Notes: generated by a model from the letters alone, not told the origin. Numbered from the stretch's first letter, positions 42,445 to 50,619 are shown. The stretch: 64,000 nucleotides of DNA from Sinosporangium album (GCF_900100605.1 NZ_FNCN01000025.1:16716-80715), one strand, 5' to 3'. A program made the numbers and translations.

Positions 42445-43080
42445 ATGAAGCCCCTGAACGTCGTGGCCGTCGCGGCGGGACTCAGTAAGCCCTCCGCGAC
42501 GCGCCTCCTCGCCGACCGGCTCGCGGACGCCACCCGCGAGCGGCTCGGCGGGGAGCGCCCCGTCGAGGTGCACGTGATCGAGCTGCGCGACCTGGCGGTC
42601 GACATCGCCAACACCATGGTGACCGGCTTCCCCGGCGCCGTCCTGCGCGCCGCCATCGAGAAGGTCACCTCGGCCGACGCCCTCATCGCCGTCACGCCGA
42701 TCTTCACGGCGTCCTACAGCGGACTGTTCAAATCGTTCTTCGACGTCGTCGACAACACCGCGCTGATCGGCAAGCCCGTCCTCATCGCGGCCACGGGCGG
42801 TACGGCACGGCACTCGCTCGCCCTCGACCACGCCCTGCGGCCGATGTTCGTCTACCTGCGTGCGCTCGTCGTCCCGACCGGCGTCTACGCCGCGTCCGAG
42901 GACTGGGGCAGCGGCGGCGACAAGCACACCGACGGGCTCGGCCTCGCCGAGCGCATCGGCCGCGCCGCCGGGGAACTGGCGGACCTGGTGCTCCGCCGTA
43001 CGCCCTCGGCCGCCGCGCCGGCGGACGCCGTCGAGGCGGTCATCCCCTTCGCACAGCAGCTCGCGGCGTTGAAGCCGTAA
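42445..43080 (+). CDS. FMN reductase, CE1759 type
   Basis: 211 residues, MKPLNVVAVAAGLSKPSATRLLADRL. Flavodoxin-like NAD(P)H:FMN reductase. FMN-phosphate loop at ~11-20, TPIFTASYSGLFKSFFDV (flavin-binding, ~83-100) and AATGGTARHSLAL. Supplies reduced FMN to the monooxygenase 64 bp upstream. A normal AAGGAG site precedes ATG. Confidence 0.9.
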   Translation: MKPLNVVAVAAGLSKPSATRLLADRLADATRERLGGERPVEVHVIELRDLAVDIANTMVTGFPGAVLRAAIEKVTSADALIAVTPIFTASYSGLFKSFFDVVDNTALIGKPVLIAATGGTARHSLALDHALRPMFVYLRALVVPTGVYAASEDWGSGGDKHTDGLGLAERIGRAAGELADLVLRRTPSAAAPADAVEAVIPFAQQLAALKP

Positions 43081-43114
43081 ATCCCATCGCGTGTCCGCGC
43101 GGGCCGGTGCGAAG

Positions 43115-43657
43115 ATGAAACCCGTGATCGAAGTACGAACAGCGCACACCTCCGCGCTCAAGCCCGCCGACCTCGCGGAGGCGCGGGCCCTGCTTCACGG
43201 CGTCTTCGACGGCGACTTCAGCGACGAGGACTGGGAGCACACCATCGGCGGCGTCCACGCCCTCGTCCACGAGGGCGGCGAGCTGGTGGGGCACGCCTCG
43301 GTGGTCCAGCGGCGGCTCGTCCACGGGGGCCGCGCGCTGCGGACCGGCTACGTGGAGGGCGTCGGGGTCCGCGAGGACCTGCGCCGGCGAGGGTACGGCG
43401 GGGCGCTGATGGCGGCGATCGAGGACGTCGTGGCGAGCGCCTACGACCTGGGGGCGCTCTCCGCCTCCGAGGTCGGGGCCCTGTTCTACCTCTCGCGGGG
43501 GTGGCGGCAGTGGCGCGGGCCGGCCTCGGCGCTCACCCCGCGGGGCGTGGTCCGCACCGAGGAGGAGGAAGGCGGCATCTACGTCCTGCCCGGAGCGGTC
43601 GAGCTGGACCTCGACGGCGACCTCATGTGCGACTGGCGCGACGGCGACGTCTGGTAA
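43115..43657 (+). CDS. Aminoglycoside 2'-N-acetyltransferase, AAC(2')-I type
   Basis: 180 residues from ATG 43115. GNAT fold with close match to mycobacterial AAC(2')-I proteins: DEDWEHTIGGVHALV, HASVVQRRLVHGGRALRTGYVEGVGVR, the acetyl-CoA loop RRRGYGGALM, LGALSASEVG, YLSRGWRQWRGP, and the diagnostic end LMCDWRDGDVW. Acetylates the 2'-amine of some aminoglycosides; in mycobacteria it is intrinsic and has other cell-wall roles. No mobility genes adjoin, so it looks chromosomal. Whether it confers resistance cannot be read from sequence. Confidence 0.88.
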   Translation: MKPVIEVRTAHTSALKPADLAEARALLHGVFDGDFSDEDWEHTIGGVHALVHEGGELVGHASVVQRRLVHGGRALRTGYVEGVGVREDLRRRGYGGALMAAIEDVVASAYDLGALSASEVGALFYLSRGWRQWRGPASALTPRGVVRTEEEEGGIYVLPGAVELDLDGDLMCDWRDGDVW

Positions 43658-43713
43658 GGGACATCCGGTAGGGGACGGGACATCCGGTAGGGGACATCCG
43701 GTAGTGGACATCG
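43646..43713. repeat. 14-bp tandem repeats that begin in the last codons of AAC(2')
   Basis: GACGTCTGGTAAGG (43646-43659, holding the real stop) is followed by GACATCCGGTAGGG at 43660 and 43679, a copy at 43693 and a partial at 43707; a 5-base GACGG separates copies 2 and 3. Every full copy has TAA or TAG in the same phase within the unit. Confidence 0.85.
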
Positions 43714-43809
43714 CGCAGGAGGCCGTCCACCGGCGGTGACCGCCGACTGATTCGGGGAGCATGGCGGAGGCGCACACCCAAGGTCAAGTTCATCCGTATC
43801 ATGCCTTGT

Positions 43810-45279
43810 GTGCCCCCTCGCCATGGTCCCGCCGATTACCACCACCACCCCGTTCACGGACCCGGACCTGGCCATCCGCCGCAGCGCACCCCGCGCACCA
43901 GTCTGTTCTGGGGGCTGGCGCCGCTGTACAGCCTCGGCATGGCCACTCCGTTCCTCATGGTCCACGCGGCGATCAGGCTGAGGAGCGCCGTCATCGCGTC
44001 CGCCGGGGCCGCATACTTCGTGCTGCTGATGTTCTACCTGGTGGCCTCCAGCGCCTTCGACGACAAGGACCCGGCGACCCCCGAGGACCCTCGTTTCACC
44101 CTCGCCATCAGCGCGCACCTGCTGATCGGCTGGATCGGCGGCACGGTCCACGCCATGGTGCTGCGCAAGTCGGTCTTCCGGCCCGTGCCCGTCCACCGCG
44201 CATCCCACCTGCCGCCCGCTCCGCAGCCCGCGCGCTACCCGCCGGGCACCGTGCCGCGGCAGCAGCCGCACCGGGCGCCCACCGCCCCCTCCACGCGCCA
44301 GTGGCAGGGACCGGGGCACCGGCCGCCGCCCCACCCCTCTCCGGCGCCCCCGCCCTCCCACGCCCAGCCGTACCGACCGGCGCCCGCTCACCCGCCGCGG
44401 CCCACCACAGGTCCGTCGCAGCCCTCCCAGCCCTCCCAGCCGTCCTGGCCGGACACCCGCCACTCCCAGCCCTCCTATCCCAACGCCGGTCCGCCGCACT
44501 CCCTCCAGCCCGCCCGGATCGGCCCCTACGTCCCGACCCGCACGCTCGGCGAAGGCGGGCAGGGCACCGTCTACCTCGCCCAGGCGCCGAACGGGGGACT
44601 CGTCGCGGTCAAGGTGCTGAACAGCAGGGCCATCGGCGGTCTGGCCGAACGCGAGAGCTTCCTCAAGGAGGCCGAACTCGCCCGCCGGGTGCGCTCCTTC
44701 TCCACCGCCCGCGTCATCGACACCGGCATGGCGGACGACCTCGTCTACATCGTCAGCGAGTACGTGCCCGGCCCCTCGCTCGACAAGCTCGTCCGCGAGC
44801 AGGGCCCGCGCGACGGCGACAGCCTCACCCGCATCGCGGTGGGCACCATCGCCGCGCTCAAAGGCATCCACGCCGCCCACGTCGTGCACCGCGACTTCAA
44901 ACCCGCCAACGTGCTCATCGGCTCCGACGGGCCCCGCGTCATCGACTTCGGCATCGCCAAGTCGCTCGACCGCCACACCATGACCTCCGGCGACCTCAAG
45001 GGCACCCTCGTCTACATGTCGCCGGAGCAGATCTCGGGCGACACCGTCGCCCCCGCCTCCGACATCTTCAGCTGGGGTGCCACCATGCTCTTCGCCGCCA
45101 CCGGGCGGCACGCCTTCGGCGGCAACTCCCACCCCCACATCTTCCGCATGATCACCAGCCACCACCCGGACCTCTCCGTGCTCCCCCCGGCCCTGCGCGG
45201 CCCGGTCGGCGCCTGCCTCGCCAAGAACCCGGGTGAGCGCCCCAACGCCACCGACGTCATGCTCGCCGTCACCAACTGA
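43810..45279 (+). CDS. Ser/Thr protein kinase with N-terminal membrane domain
   Basis: 489 residues from GTG 43810; ATG 43801 is in frame, but the -10 box TATCAT (43797-43802) overlaps it and points to a leaderless start at GTG. Residues ~30-120 contain three hydrophobic helices (ATPFLMVHAAIRL, AAYFVLLMFYLVASS, LLIGWIGGTVHAMVL), ~135-235 a Pro/Gln/His-rich linker with a PSQ repeat, and ~240-489 the kinase: GEGGQGTVYLA, VAVKVL, HRDFKPANV, DFGIAK, SPEQ. Most actinobacterial Pkn proteins have the kinase first; here the order is reversed. Confidence 0.88.
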   Translation: MPPRHGPADYHHHPVHGPGPGHPPQRTPRTSLFWGLAPLYSLGMATPFLMVHAAIRLRSAVIASAGAAYFVLLMFYLVASSAFDDKDPATPEDPRFTLAISAHLLIGWIGGTVHAMVLRKSVFRPVPVHRASHLPPAPQPARYPPGTVPRQQPHRAPTAPSTRQWQGPGHRPPPHPSPAPPPSHAQPYRPAPAHPPRPTTGPSQPSQPSQPSWPDTRHSQPSYPNAGPPHSLQPARIGPYVPTRTLGEGGQGTVYLAQAPNGGLVAVKVLNSRAIGGLAERESFLKEAELARRVRSFSTARVIDTGMADDLVYIVSEYVPGPSLDKLVREQGPRDGDSLTRIAVGTIAALKGIHAAHVVHRDFKPANVLIGSDGPRVIDFGIAKSLDRHTMTSGDLKGTLVYMSPEQISGDTVAPASDIFSWGATMLFAATGRHAFGGNSHPHIFRMITSHHPDLSVLPPALRGPVGACLAKNPGERPNATDVMLAVTN

Positions 45280-45336
45280 CGATCACCAACCCGACCATCA
45301 CCAACCGACGTCCACCAACCGACCGTCACCAGCTGA
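45267..45336. repeat. Five ~14-bp repeats spanning both convergent kinase stops
   Basis: CGTCACCAACTGA (45267-45279, with the stop of the first kinase), then units at 45280, 45295, 45309 and 45323; consensus CCRTCACCAACCGA. The last copy contains the minus-strand stop (TCA 45326-45328) of the second kinase. The whole intergenic space is repeat. Confidence 0.88.
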
Positions 45337-46222
45337 TCCGCGCCACGGCCCTCGCATACAGGTGGACCGGCCGCAGCCCCCGGTCCACCACCCCCGGCAG
45401 CGGTGGCAGCGCCCGCGCGTACGGCAGGAGCCGACGGACCACGTCCTCCGCCCGCCGCGGGCGCCGCTCCGGCTCCTTGGCCAGCAGCGACATCACCACC
45501 TCGTCCACCTCGGCCGGCACCGACGGCTCCAGCACCGCGGGCCGGACCGGCTCGCGCTCCAGATGCCCCCGCACCTCCAGCGCGGGGTCGGCGGCCTCGA
45601 ACACCCTCCGCCCGGTCAGCATCTCGTAGAGCACGCAGCCCACCGCGTACAGATCCGTCGCAGCGCCGACCCGTCCCCACGTGATCTGCTCGGGCGCCAT
45701 ATAGACGTCCGTGCCCGGCCGGTCCATCGTCCCCGTGATCAGCGACTGCTCCGAGGAATCCAGCACCGTCGCCATGCCGAAGTCGAGCACCACGACGGTC
45801 GCGTCGCGGCACACCATCAGATTCGACGGCTTGAGATCCCGGTGGATCAGCGACCGCTCGTGCGCCGCCGACAGCACCGCGCACACCTGCGCCCCGATCA
45901 GCGCCGCCCACGGCACGGGCACCTGGTCGTGCGCGTCGAGGACGTCCGTCACCGTCCAGCCCTCGACCAGGTCCATGACCAGGAACAGGCCGAAGTCGTC
46001 GCTCCCGAAGTCGTGCACCGCGGCCACGCCGGGGTGGCGGAACGACGCCATCACCCGCGCCTCCCGGTTGAACCGGCGCACCGCGTCCTCCGTCAGGCGG
46101 TCCCCACGGATCCGCTTCACCGCCACGGGACGGCGCAGCCGTACGTCCACCCCCTCCCACAGCTCCCCGATCCCCCCGCGCGCCAGCGCCTGGCGCAGCT
46201 CGTAACGCCCGGCGACCATCAT
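45326..46222 (-). CDS. Soluble Ser/Thr protein kinase
   Basis: 298 residues from ATG 46222; GGAGGTG at eight-base spacing decides it over ATG 46249. Complete catalytic core without membrane segment: ALARGGIGELWEG, VAVKRI, VMDLVEGWTVTDVL, HRDLKPSNLM, VLDFGMA, MAPEQITWG, DLYAVGCVLYEMLTG. The C-terminal 35 residues after the kinase are short and may be regulatory. Divergent from the Rrf2 regulator and convergent with the other kinase. Confidence 0.9.
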   Translation of the reverse strand: MMVAGRYELRQALARGGIGELWEGVDVRLRRPVAVKRIRGDRLTEDAVRRFNREARVMASFRHPGVAAVHDFGSDDFGLFLVMDLVEGWTVTDVLDAHDQVPVPWAALIGAQVCAVLSAAHERSLIHRDLKPSNLMVCRDATVVVLDFGMATVLDSSEQSLITGTMDRPGTDVYMAPEQITWGRVGAATDLYAVGCVLYEMLTGRRVFEAADPALEVRGHLEREPVRPAVLEPSVPAEVDEVVMSLLAKEPERRPRRAEDVVRRLLPYARALPPLPGVVDRGLRPVHLYARAVARISW

Positions 46223-46320
46223 GGGCGACACCTCCTGCCTTGTGATCATTTATTGACACTCTAGGGTTTCGCTTTCGCTCATCACCCCCCGGAGTGCCAG
46301 GATCACTGGCGGCGACGCCG

Positions 46321-46326
46321 TACCGT
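46321..46326 (+). promoter_or_regulatory. -10 box TACCGT, leaderless Rrf2 gene
   Basis: TACCGT ends six bases before ATG 46333; no ribosome site is present. Confidence 0.5.
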
Positions 46327-46332
46327 AATGGC

Positions 46333-46767
46333 ATGCGCCTCACCGCCTTCACCGACATCTCGCTCCGCATCGTGATGCGGCTGGCCGTGGCGGACCACAC
46401 CGAATCGCCCACGACGCGGTCGGTCGCCGAGGCGCTCGCCGTGCCGTACACCCATGCCGCGAAAGCGGTCGCGCGCCTGGGAGAGCTGGGCCTGGTGGAG
46501 ACGCGGCGGGGCAGGGGCGGCGGCCTGCGCCTCAGCGAGACGGGGCGCCGCGCGTCGGTCGGCGGCATCGTCCGCGAGCTGGAGGGCGCCGGGGAGGTCG
46601 TGGGGTGCGACGACGAGCCGCCGTGCCCTCTGCGCGCGGCCTGCCGGCTGCGCGCGGCGCTGCGTGCCGCGCGTGAGGCGTTCTTCGCGTCGCTGGATCC
46701 CGTCACGGTCGAGTCCCTCGTGGCCTCCCCCACCGGGCCGGTGCTGCTCTCCCTCACCCCGCGCTGA
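46333..46767 (+). CDS. nsrR: Rrf2-family regulator, NsrR-like
   Basis: 144 residues, MRLTAFTDISLRIVMRLAVA. Winged helix ~1-75 and three cysteines at about residues 93-105 in the C-x5-C-x5-C spacing (GCDDEPPCPLRAACRL) that hold the NO-sensing Fe-S cluster of NsrR. It lies 108 bp upstream of a flavohaemoglobin gene, the classical NsrR target, so nitric oxide would relieve repression of hmp. IscR is less likely because no isc genes are near. Confidence 0.87.
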   Translation: MRLTAFTDISLRIVMRLAVADHTESPTTRSVAEALAVPYTHAAKAVARLGELGLVETRRGRGGGLRLSETGRRASVGGIVRELEGAGEVVGCDDEPPCPLRAACRLRAALRAAREAFFASLDPVTVESLVASPTGPVLLSLTPR

Positions 46768-46804
46768 TCACCACCCCCCGGGCGAGGGGGCGACTGGGCC
46801 GCTT

Positions 46805-46834
46805 CTTAATATTCATTTGAGATTCCAATTTAAG
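46805..46834 (+). promoter_or_regulatory. Candidate NsrR operator / hmp promoter
   Basis: A 30-bp AT-rich island in GC-rich DNA, bounded by CTTAAT (46805-46810) and ATTTAAG (46828-46834), which are near-inverted. It lies 42 bp before the hmp start. NsrR sites are AT-rich imperfect palindromes, so this is the likely site. Confidence 0.5.
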
Positions 46835-46875
46835 TCTCTGTGGAATCTCCCCCTTCATCGCGCCCAGGAGGTCCC

Positions 46876-48114
46876 ATGCTGTCCCCCGAGTCCGCCGAGC
46901 TCGTGCGCGCCACCCTGCCCGCCGTCGGCGGGGCGCTCGATCCCATCACCACGCGGTTCTACGCCACGATGTTCGCCGAACAGCCGCACCTGCTCGACGG
47001 GATGTTCAACCGCGGCAACCAGGCGAACGGCGAACAACGCCAGGCCCTCGCCGGCTCCATCGCCGCCTTCGCCGGCGCCCTCATCGACCACCCCGAGCAG
47101 CGCCCCGACCGCATGCTCGGACGCATCGCCCACAAGCACACCGCCGTCGGCGTCACCTCCGACCACTACATCGTCGTCCACAAATACCTCTTCCGCGCCA
47201 TCGCCGACGTCCTCGGCGACGCCGTCACACCCCAGGTCGCCGCGGCCTGGGACGAGGTCTACTGGCTGATGGCGGGCGCGCTCATCGCCCTCGAAGCACG
47301 CATCTACGCCGAGGCGGGCACCCGGGACGGCACCACCTGGAGGCCGTGGCGTGTCGTCGAACGCCGCGAAGAGACACCCGACACCGCGTCCTTCCTCCTC
47401 TCCCCCGCCGACGGGCGGCCTGCCCCGCCCTGCCGCCCCGGACAGTACGTCAGCGTCCGCGTAGCCCTGCCCGACGGCGTCCACCAGCTCCGGCAGTACT
47501 CCCTGTCCGGCGGCGTCCACGACGGGCCTCGACGCCTCACCGTCAAGCGCGTCCGAGGCGGGGACACCCCCGCCGGCGAGGTCTCCACCCTCCTGCACAC
47601 CACCGTCCGCGAAGGCGATGAACTCACCCTGTCCGCCCCCTTCGGCGACATGGTCCTCGACGACGCCGACACGCCCCTCGTCCTCGTCTCCGCCGGCATC
47701 GGCGTCACCCCCATCGCCGCCATGCTCGAACACCTCTCCGCCACCCGCTCCCCCCGCCGCGTCCTCGCCCTCCACGCCGACCGCGCCCCGGCCCACCACG
47801 CCCTCCGCACCGACGTCGCCCGGCTCATCGCCGACCTGCCCCACGCCGACCAGGCCGTCTGGTACGAGCACGACCACGACCATGAGTACGAGCACGAGCA
47901 CGAGCACGAGCCGTACGGCACCGCCCGGCTCGGCCGCATGGACCTCGCCGACGTGGACATCCCCTCCGGCGCCGTGGCCTACCTGTGCGGGCCCGTGCCG
48001 TTCATGCGCGACGTGCGCGGCCGGCTCCTGCGTGCCGGGGTCGCCGCCCGCGACATCCACTACGAGGTCTTCGGCCCCGACCTGTGGCAGGGCGACGCCG
48101 ACGACCTCGGGTGA
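46876..48114 (+). CDS. hmp: Flavohaemoglobin (nitric oxide dioxygenase)
   Basis: 412 residues. Globin domain ~1-140 (ITTRFYATMF, heme-proximal His in IAHKHTAVGV), FAD domain ~150-255 (RQYSLSG), NAD domain ~260-405 (SAGIGVTPIAAML, YLCGPVPFM, EVFGPD). Turns NO into nitrate. AGGAGG precedes ATG 46876. Unusual: a run of His/Glu/Asp repeats (HDHDHEYEHEHEHE, ~335-350) is inserted in a surface loop of the NAD domain, from a GAGCAC hexamer expansion. Confidence 0.93.
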   Translation: MLSPESAELVRATLPAVGGALDPITTRFYATMFAEQPHLLDGMFNRGNQANGEQRQALAGSIAAFAGALIDHPEQRPDRMLGRIAHKHTAVGVTSDHYIVVHKYLFRAIADVLGDAVTPQVAAAWDEVYWLMAGALIALEARIYAEAGTRDGTTWRPWRVVERREETPDTASFLLSPADGRPAPPCRPGQYVSVRVALPDGVHQLRQYSLSGGVHDGPRRLTVKRVRGGDTPAGEVSTLLHTTVREGDELTLSAPFGDMVLDDADTPLVLVSAGIGVTPIAAMLEHLSATRSPRRVLALHADRAPAHHALRTDVARLIADLPHADQAVWYEHDHDHEYEHEHEHEPYGTARLGRMDLADVDIPSGAVAYLCGPVPFMRDVRGRLLRAGVAARDIHYEVFGPDLWQGDADDLG

Positions 48115-48257
48115 TATTCCGCTCGGCCGGCCTCAAAGCGCCGGTGTCCGCTGATGTGGTGACTGACAACGGGGATCGTGTTCTAGTGCTCCGCCTGGAC
48201 GCCGGCCTCCTGGCCGACCTGGGCACTTGGTATCTGATCCTTCCCTTGTAGACACTT

Positions 48258-48286
48258 GAGCGGGCTGGCCTCACGCCGGCCCGCTC
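48258..48286 (+). terminator. Hairpin downstream of hmp
   Basis: Arms 48258-48269 and 48275-48286 pair with one G-T wobble around CTCAC, followed by TTCC. Between hmp and it (48115-48257) is a short open stretch ending LGTWYLILPL and stop 48251, which I cannot assign. Confidence 0.7.
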
Positions 48287-48371
48287 TTCCCGACTCCACC
48301 AAGGATCAAAAACCGGCGCGATCCGGCTTTCCCCTTCGACAAGGCCTGCGGAATACCTCGCCGACCTTCAT

Positions 48372-49925
48372 CTACGAGGGGCCATCTTGTGGATCCAAAG
48401 CCTGCAACCCACCTGAAGGTCCGAAGTCCGTACAGACCCCAGACTGTCCCCCTAAAAGGTGTGCGATGACGTCGGCGGCCGTGTGGTCGTCCGGCAGGTC
48501 GCGGAGAAACGCGAGGTCCTGCCCGAGCGTGAGGAGGGGCCGTTCGGCGTAGCCGTCGGGGCGGTGCTGGCCGAGGCCGATGGCGGCGACGAGGCCGTTG
48601 CAGAGGCAGGTGCGGCCGACGGTCTCGTCGGCGGGGCGGCCTTTGCGGGTGTAGGTGTCGACGGGTTCGGCCGGGCAGCGGTAGCCGACGGCGCCGCCGG
48701 GTTTGACGTACGGCGTGCGCAGATGGCCGAGGTCGCACAGGCGGGGCCGGGCGGCGCGGAGGGCGGGGTCGGCCATGGTGCCGGGGATGTCGGCGACTTT
48801 GAAGGGGAAGCCGGTCGGGGAGGCGTGGGGGTCGTTGCGGACGGTGAGGGTGCCGTGGGTGGCGGCGTCGAGGAGGGTGCGGCGGAGTTTGTCGTCGAGG
48901 CCGGATTCGCGGCAGAGGGCGAAGGCGGTGCCCACTTGGATGCCGGTGGCTCCGGCGGCGAGAGCGTCGGCGAGGGCGCGCGGGCCGGCGTAGCCTCCGG
49001 CGAGCCAGAAGGGCAGGCCGAGGGCGGCGACTTTGGCGAGGTCGATGTGGTCGCGGGGGCCGTACTCCGGTTCGCCGTCGGCGGTGAGGCGGAGACGTCC
49101 GCGGGGTGGGGCGCTGTGCCCGCCGGCGACGGGGCCTTCGAGTACGAAGCCGTCGGGGCGGGTTTCGGGTCTTCGCGCGAGGTAGGTGGCGAGCACGTCG
49201 GAGGACACGATGGCGAGCAGCCGGGGGCGTGTGAGCGGGGCGGGCGTGGCGGTGCCGTACAGGGTGTGGGGGTGGATCTCGACGGTGTGGCGCGTCCCGG
49301 TGTCCGCCCCGGCGACGGTGACGGTCACCTGCGCCGGGCGGTGTTCGGCGAGGGCGTCGAGCAGGGCGGGGATCTCGGAGGGGATGCCGGCCCCCATGAG
49401 CACGTAGTCGACGCCGGCGAGCATGGCGCCGTACGCCGCGGCGGGGGTGGCCATCTGGATCTTCTCCAGGTAGTTGACGCCGATCGGGCCGCCGTGGCCT
49501 TCGCGGGCGAGGAACACCTCGGCGTAGTTGCCGGCGACGGTGAGTTCGGTGCGTCCGGGGTGGGGGCGCAGGCCGAGGCGGGGCACCGGTTTGTACGGCG
49601 TGCCGGATCCGATGCCGCCCGCCACGTAGTAGCGGGCCAGGATCCGTTCGACCACGTCGGGGAACGGGAAGCTCGCAAGGGCGCGCCGGAGGTGCCCGTC
49701 GGGGTCCCCCTGCTGGAGCCGGCGGGCCAGCATCACGTCGAGCGCCACCCCTGATACGACGCCGAGCTGACCGGTGCGGGCGACGGCGCGCGCGAGCCGC
49801 CACCCGGACACGCCGACCCCCATGCCGCCTTGGATGACCGCCGGGTGTCCGCCGGGGCGTTCTGCCGTACGGGTGCCGATCCGGGCTGGGCCGCGTTCCC
49901 CCGGCACGGGACACACGTCGTTCAC
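48372..49925 (-). CDS. Nitronate monooxygenase family protein
   Basis: 517 residues from GTG 49925, fixed by AAGGAG six bases ahead; longer frame to 50174 is not coding. FMN-binding TIM barrel of the 2-nitropropane-dioxygenase type: PAVIQGGMGVGVSGWRLARAVA, SAPPRGRL, LPFWLAGGYAGP, GATGIQVGTAFALC. The YYVAGGIGSGTPYKPVPR segment and a Cys pair near the C-terminus (GRTCLCNGL) mark the long actinobacterial subgroup. It detoxifies nitronates or acts as an enoyl-reductase-like flavoprotein; substrate unproven. Confidence 0.85.
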   Translation of the reverse strand: MNDVCPVPGERGPARIGTRTAERPGGHPAVIQGGMGVGVSGWRLARAVARTGQLGVVSGVALDVMLARRLQQGDPDGHLRRALASFPFPDVVERILARYYVAGGIGSGTPYKPVPRLGLRPHPGRTELTVAGNYAEVFLAREGHGGPIGVNYLEKIQMATPAAAYGAMLAGVDYVLMGAGIPSEIPALLDALAEHRPAQVTVTVAGADTGTRHTVEIHPHTLYGTATPAPLTRPRLLAIVSSDVLATYLARRPETRPDGFVLEGPVAGGHSAPPRGRLRLTADGEPEYGPRDHIDLAKVAALGLPFWLAGGYAGPRALADALAAGATGIQVGTAFALCRESGLDDKLRRTLLDAATHGTLTVRNDPHASPTGFPFKVADIPGTMADPALRAARPRLCDLGHLRTPYVKPGGAVGYRCPAEPVDTYTRKGRPADETVGRTCLCNGLVAAIGLGQHRPDGYAERPLLTLGQDLAFLRDLPDDHTAADVIAHLLGGQSGVCTDFGPSGGLQALDPQDGPS

Positions 49926-50018
49926 TTCTCGCTCCTTGTCCGTACGGCACCGCCCCGCATTCCAGGGGCCACGGAACAGCCTCCGGCAACGGGACAGACA
50001 CGCCACAGGACCGGTAGA

Positions 50019-50032
50019 CCTCAACCTTGAGG
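50019..50032. promoter_or_regulatory. Inverted repeat CCTCAA-CC-TTGAGG
   Basis: Six-bp arms, 94 bp before the nitronate monooxygenase start. The arms match MerR/SoxR-type half sites, but the spacing is shorter than usual for that family. The rest of 49926-50230 shows no gene. Confidence 0.4.
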
Positions 50033-50263
50033 CCAAAGGTCCCAAAGCAGCAGGCTCTGACGGCGGGGAGGGAAAGAACGCGACCGGACGCGGGCCGCGT
50101 CCTGCAGGATTGGCGAAGGGCCACGGCCCACCTGTTCGGAGACGACCAGTTGGAGGATCGATGCCCCCTGGCACCAGCGTTGACGTCTATGTCAGTAGGA
50201 GCGGGCCCCTGTGGCTTGCCTCGGTGGCCGGCGTGGCGGGCGGCATGTCAGCATGTTCTTGTC

Positions 50264-50619
50264 CATCTGGAGCAGCGGCTGCGGCCGGCGACCGTGAAGG
50301 CGTATCAGGACCATGTCCGTCTGTTCCTGGTCCCGTATCTCGGTCCGTTCCGTTGAATCGGCTGACGCGTCGGTAGCGCGTCAAGATGTTCGCCATGATC
50401 TCCCGGCGGCGGACCCGGTACGGCACCCCGATCGCCGCGGCCACGCTGGAGCGGATCCGCGTGACATTGCGAGCCTCGCTGAACGAGGCGAAGGAGCTGC
50501 GATGGGTGGACCTGGACATCGAGCGCCGCGAACTGGCCATCACCCGGCAGGTGGTGCGCACCCCGGCAGGCTTGAGGGCGTGCCGGCCAAAGAGCGGGAC
50601 CAGCGTGCGGTCGAATAGG
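50264..50619 (+). pseudogene. Tyrosine-recombinase integrase remnant
   Basis: Three pieces in changed frames: LEQRLRPATVKAYQDHVRLFLVPYLG (N-terminal arm, in part), then after a frameshift and an in-frame TAG the stretch MFAMISRRRTRYGTPIAAAT and LERIRVTLRASLNEA, then directly KELRWVDLDIERRELAITRQVV from the catalytic domain, lacking about 80-100 residues between them. No intact catalytic Arg/Tyr set is left. It ends at a tRNA-Lys fragment, the expected attachment site. Confidence 0.75.

Noticed and set aside
48115..48257. Short frame ending LGTWYLILPL after hmp
   Set aside because: No start with a ribosome site and no recognisable family; it sits before a terminator and may be noise.
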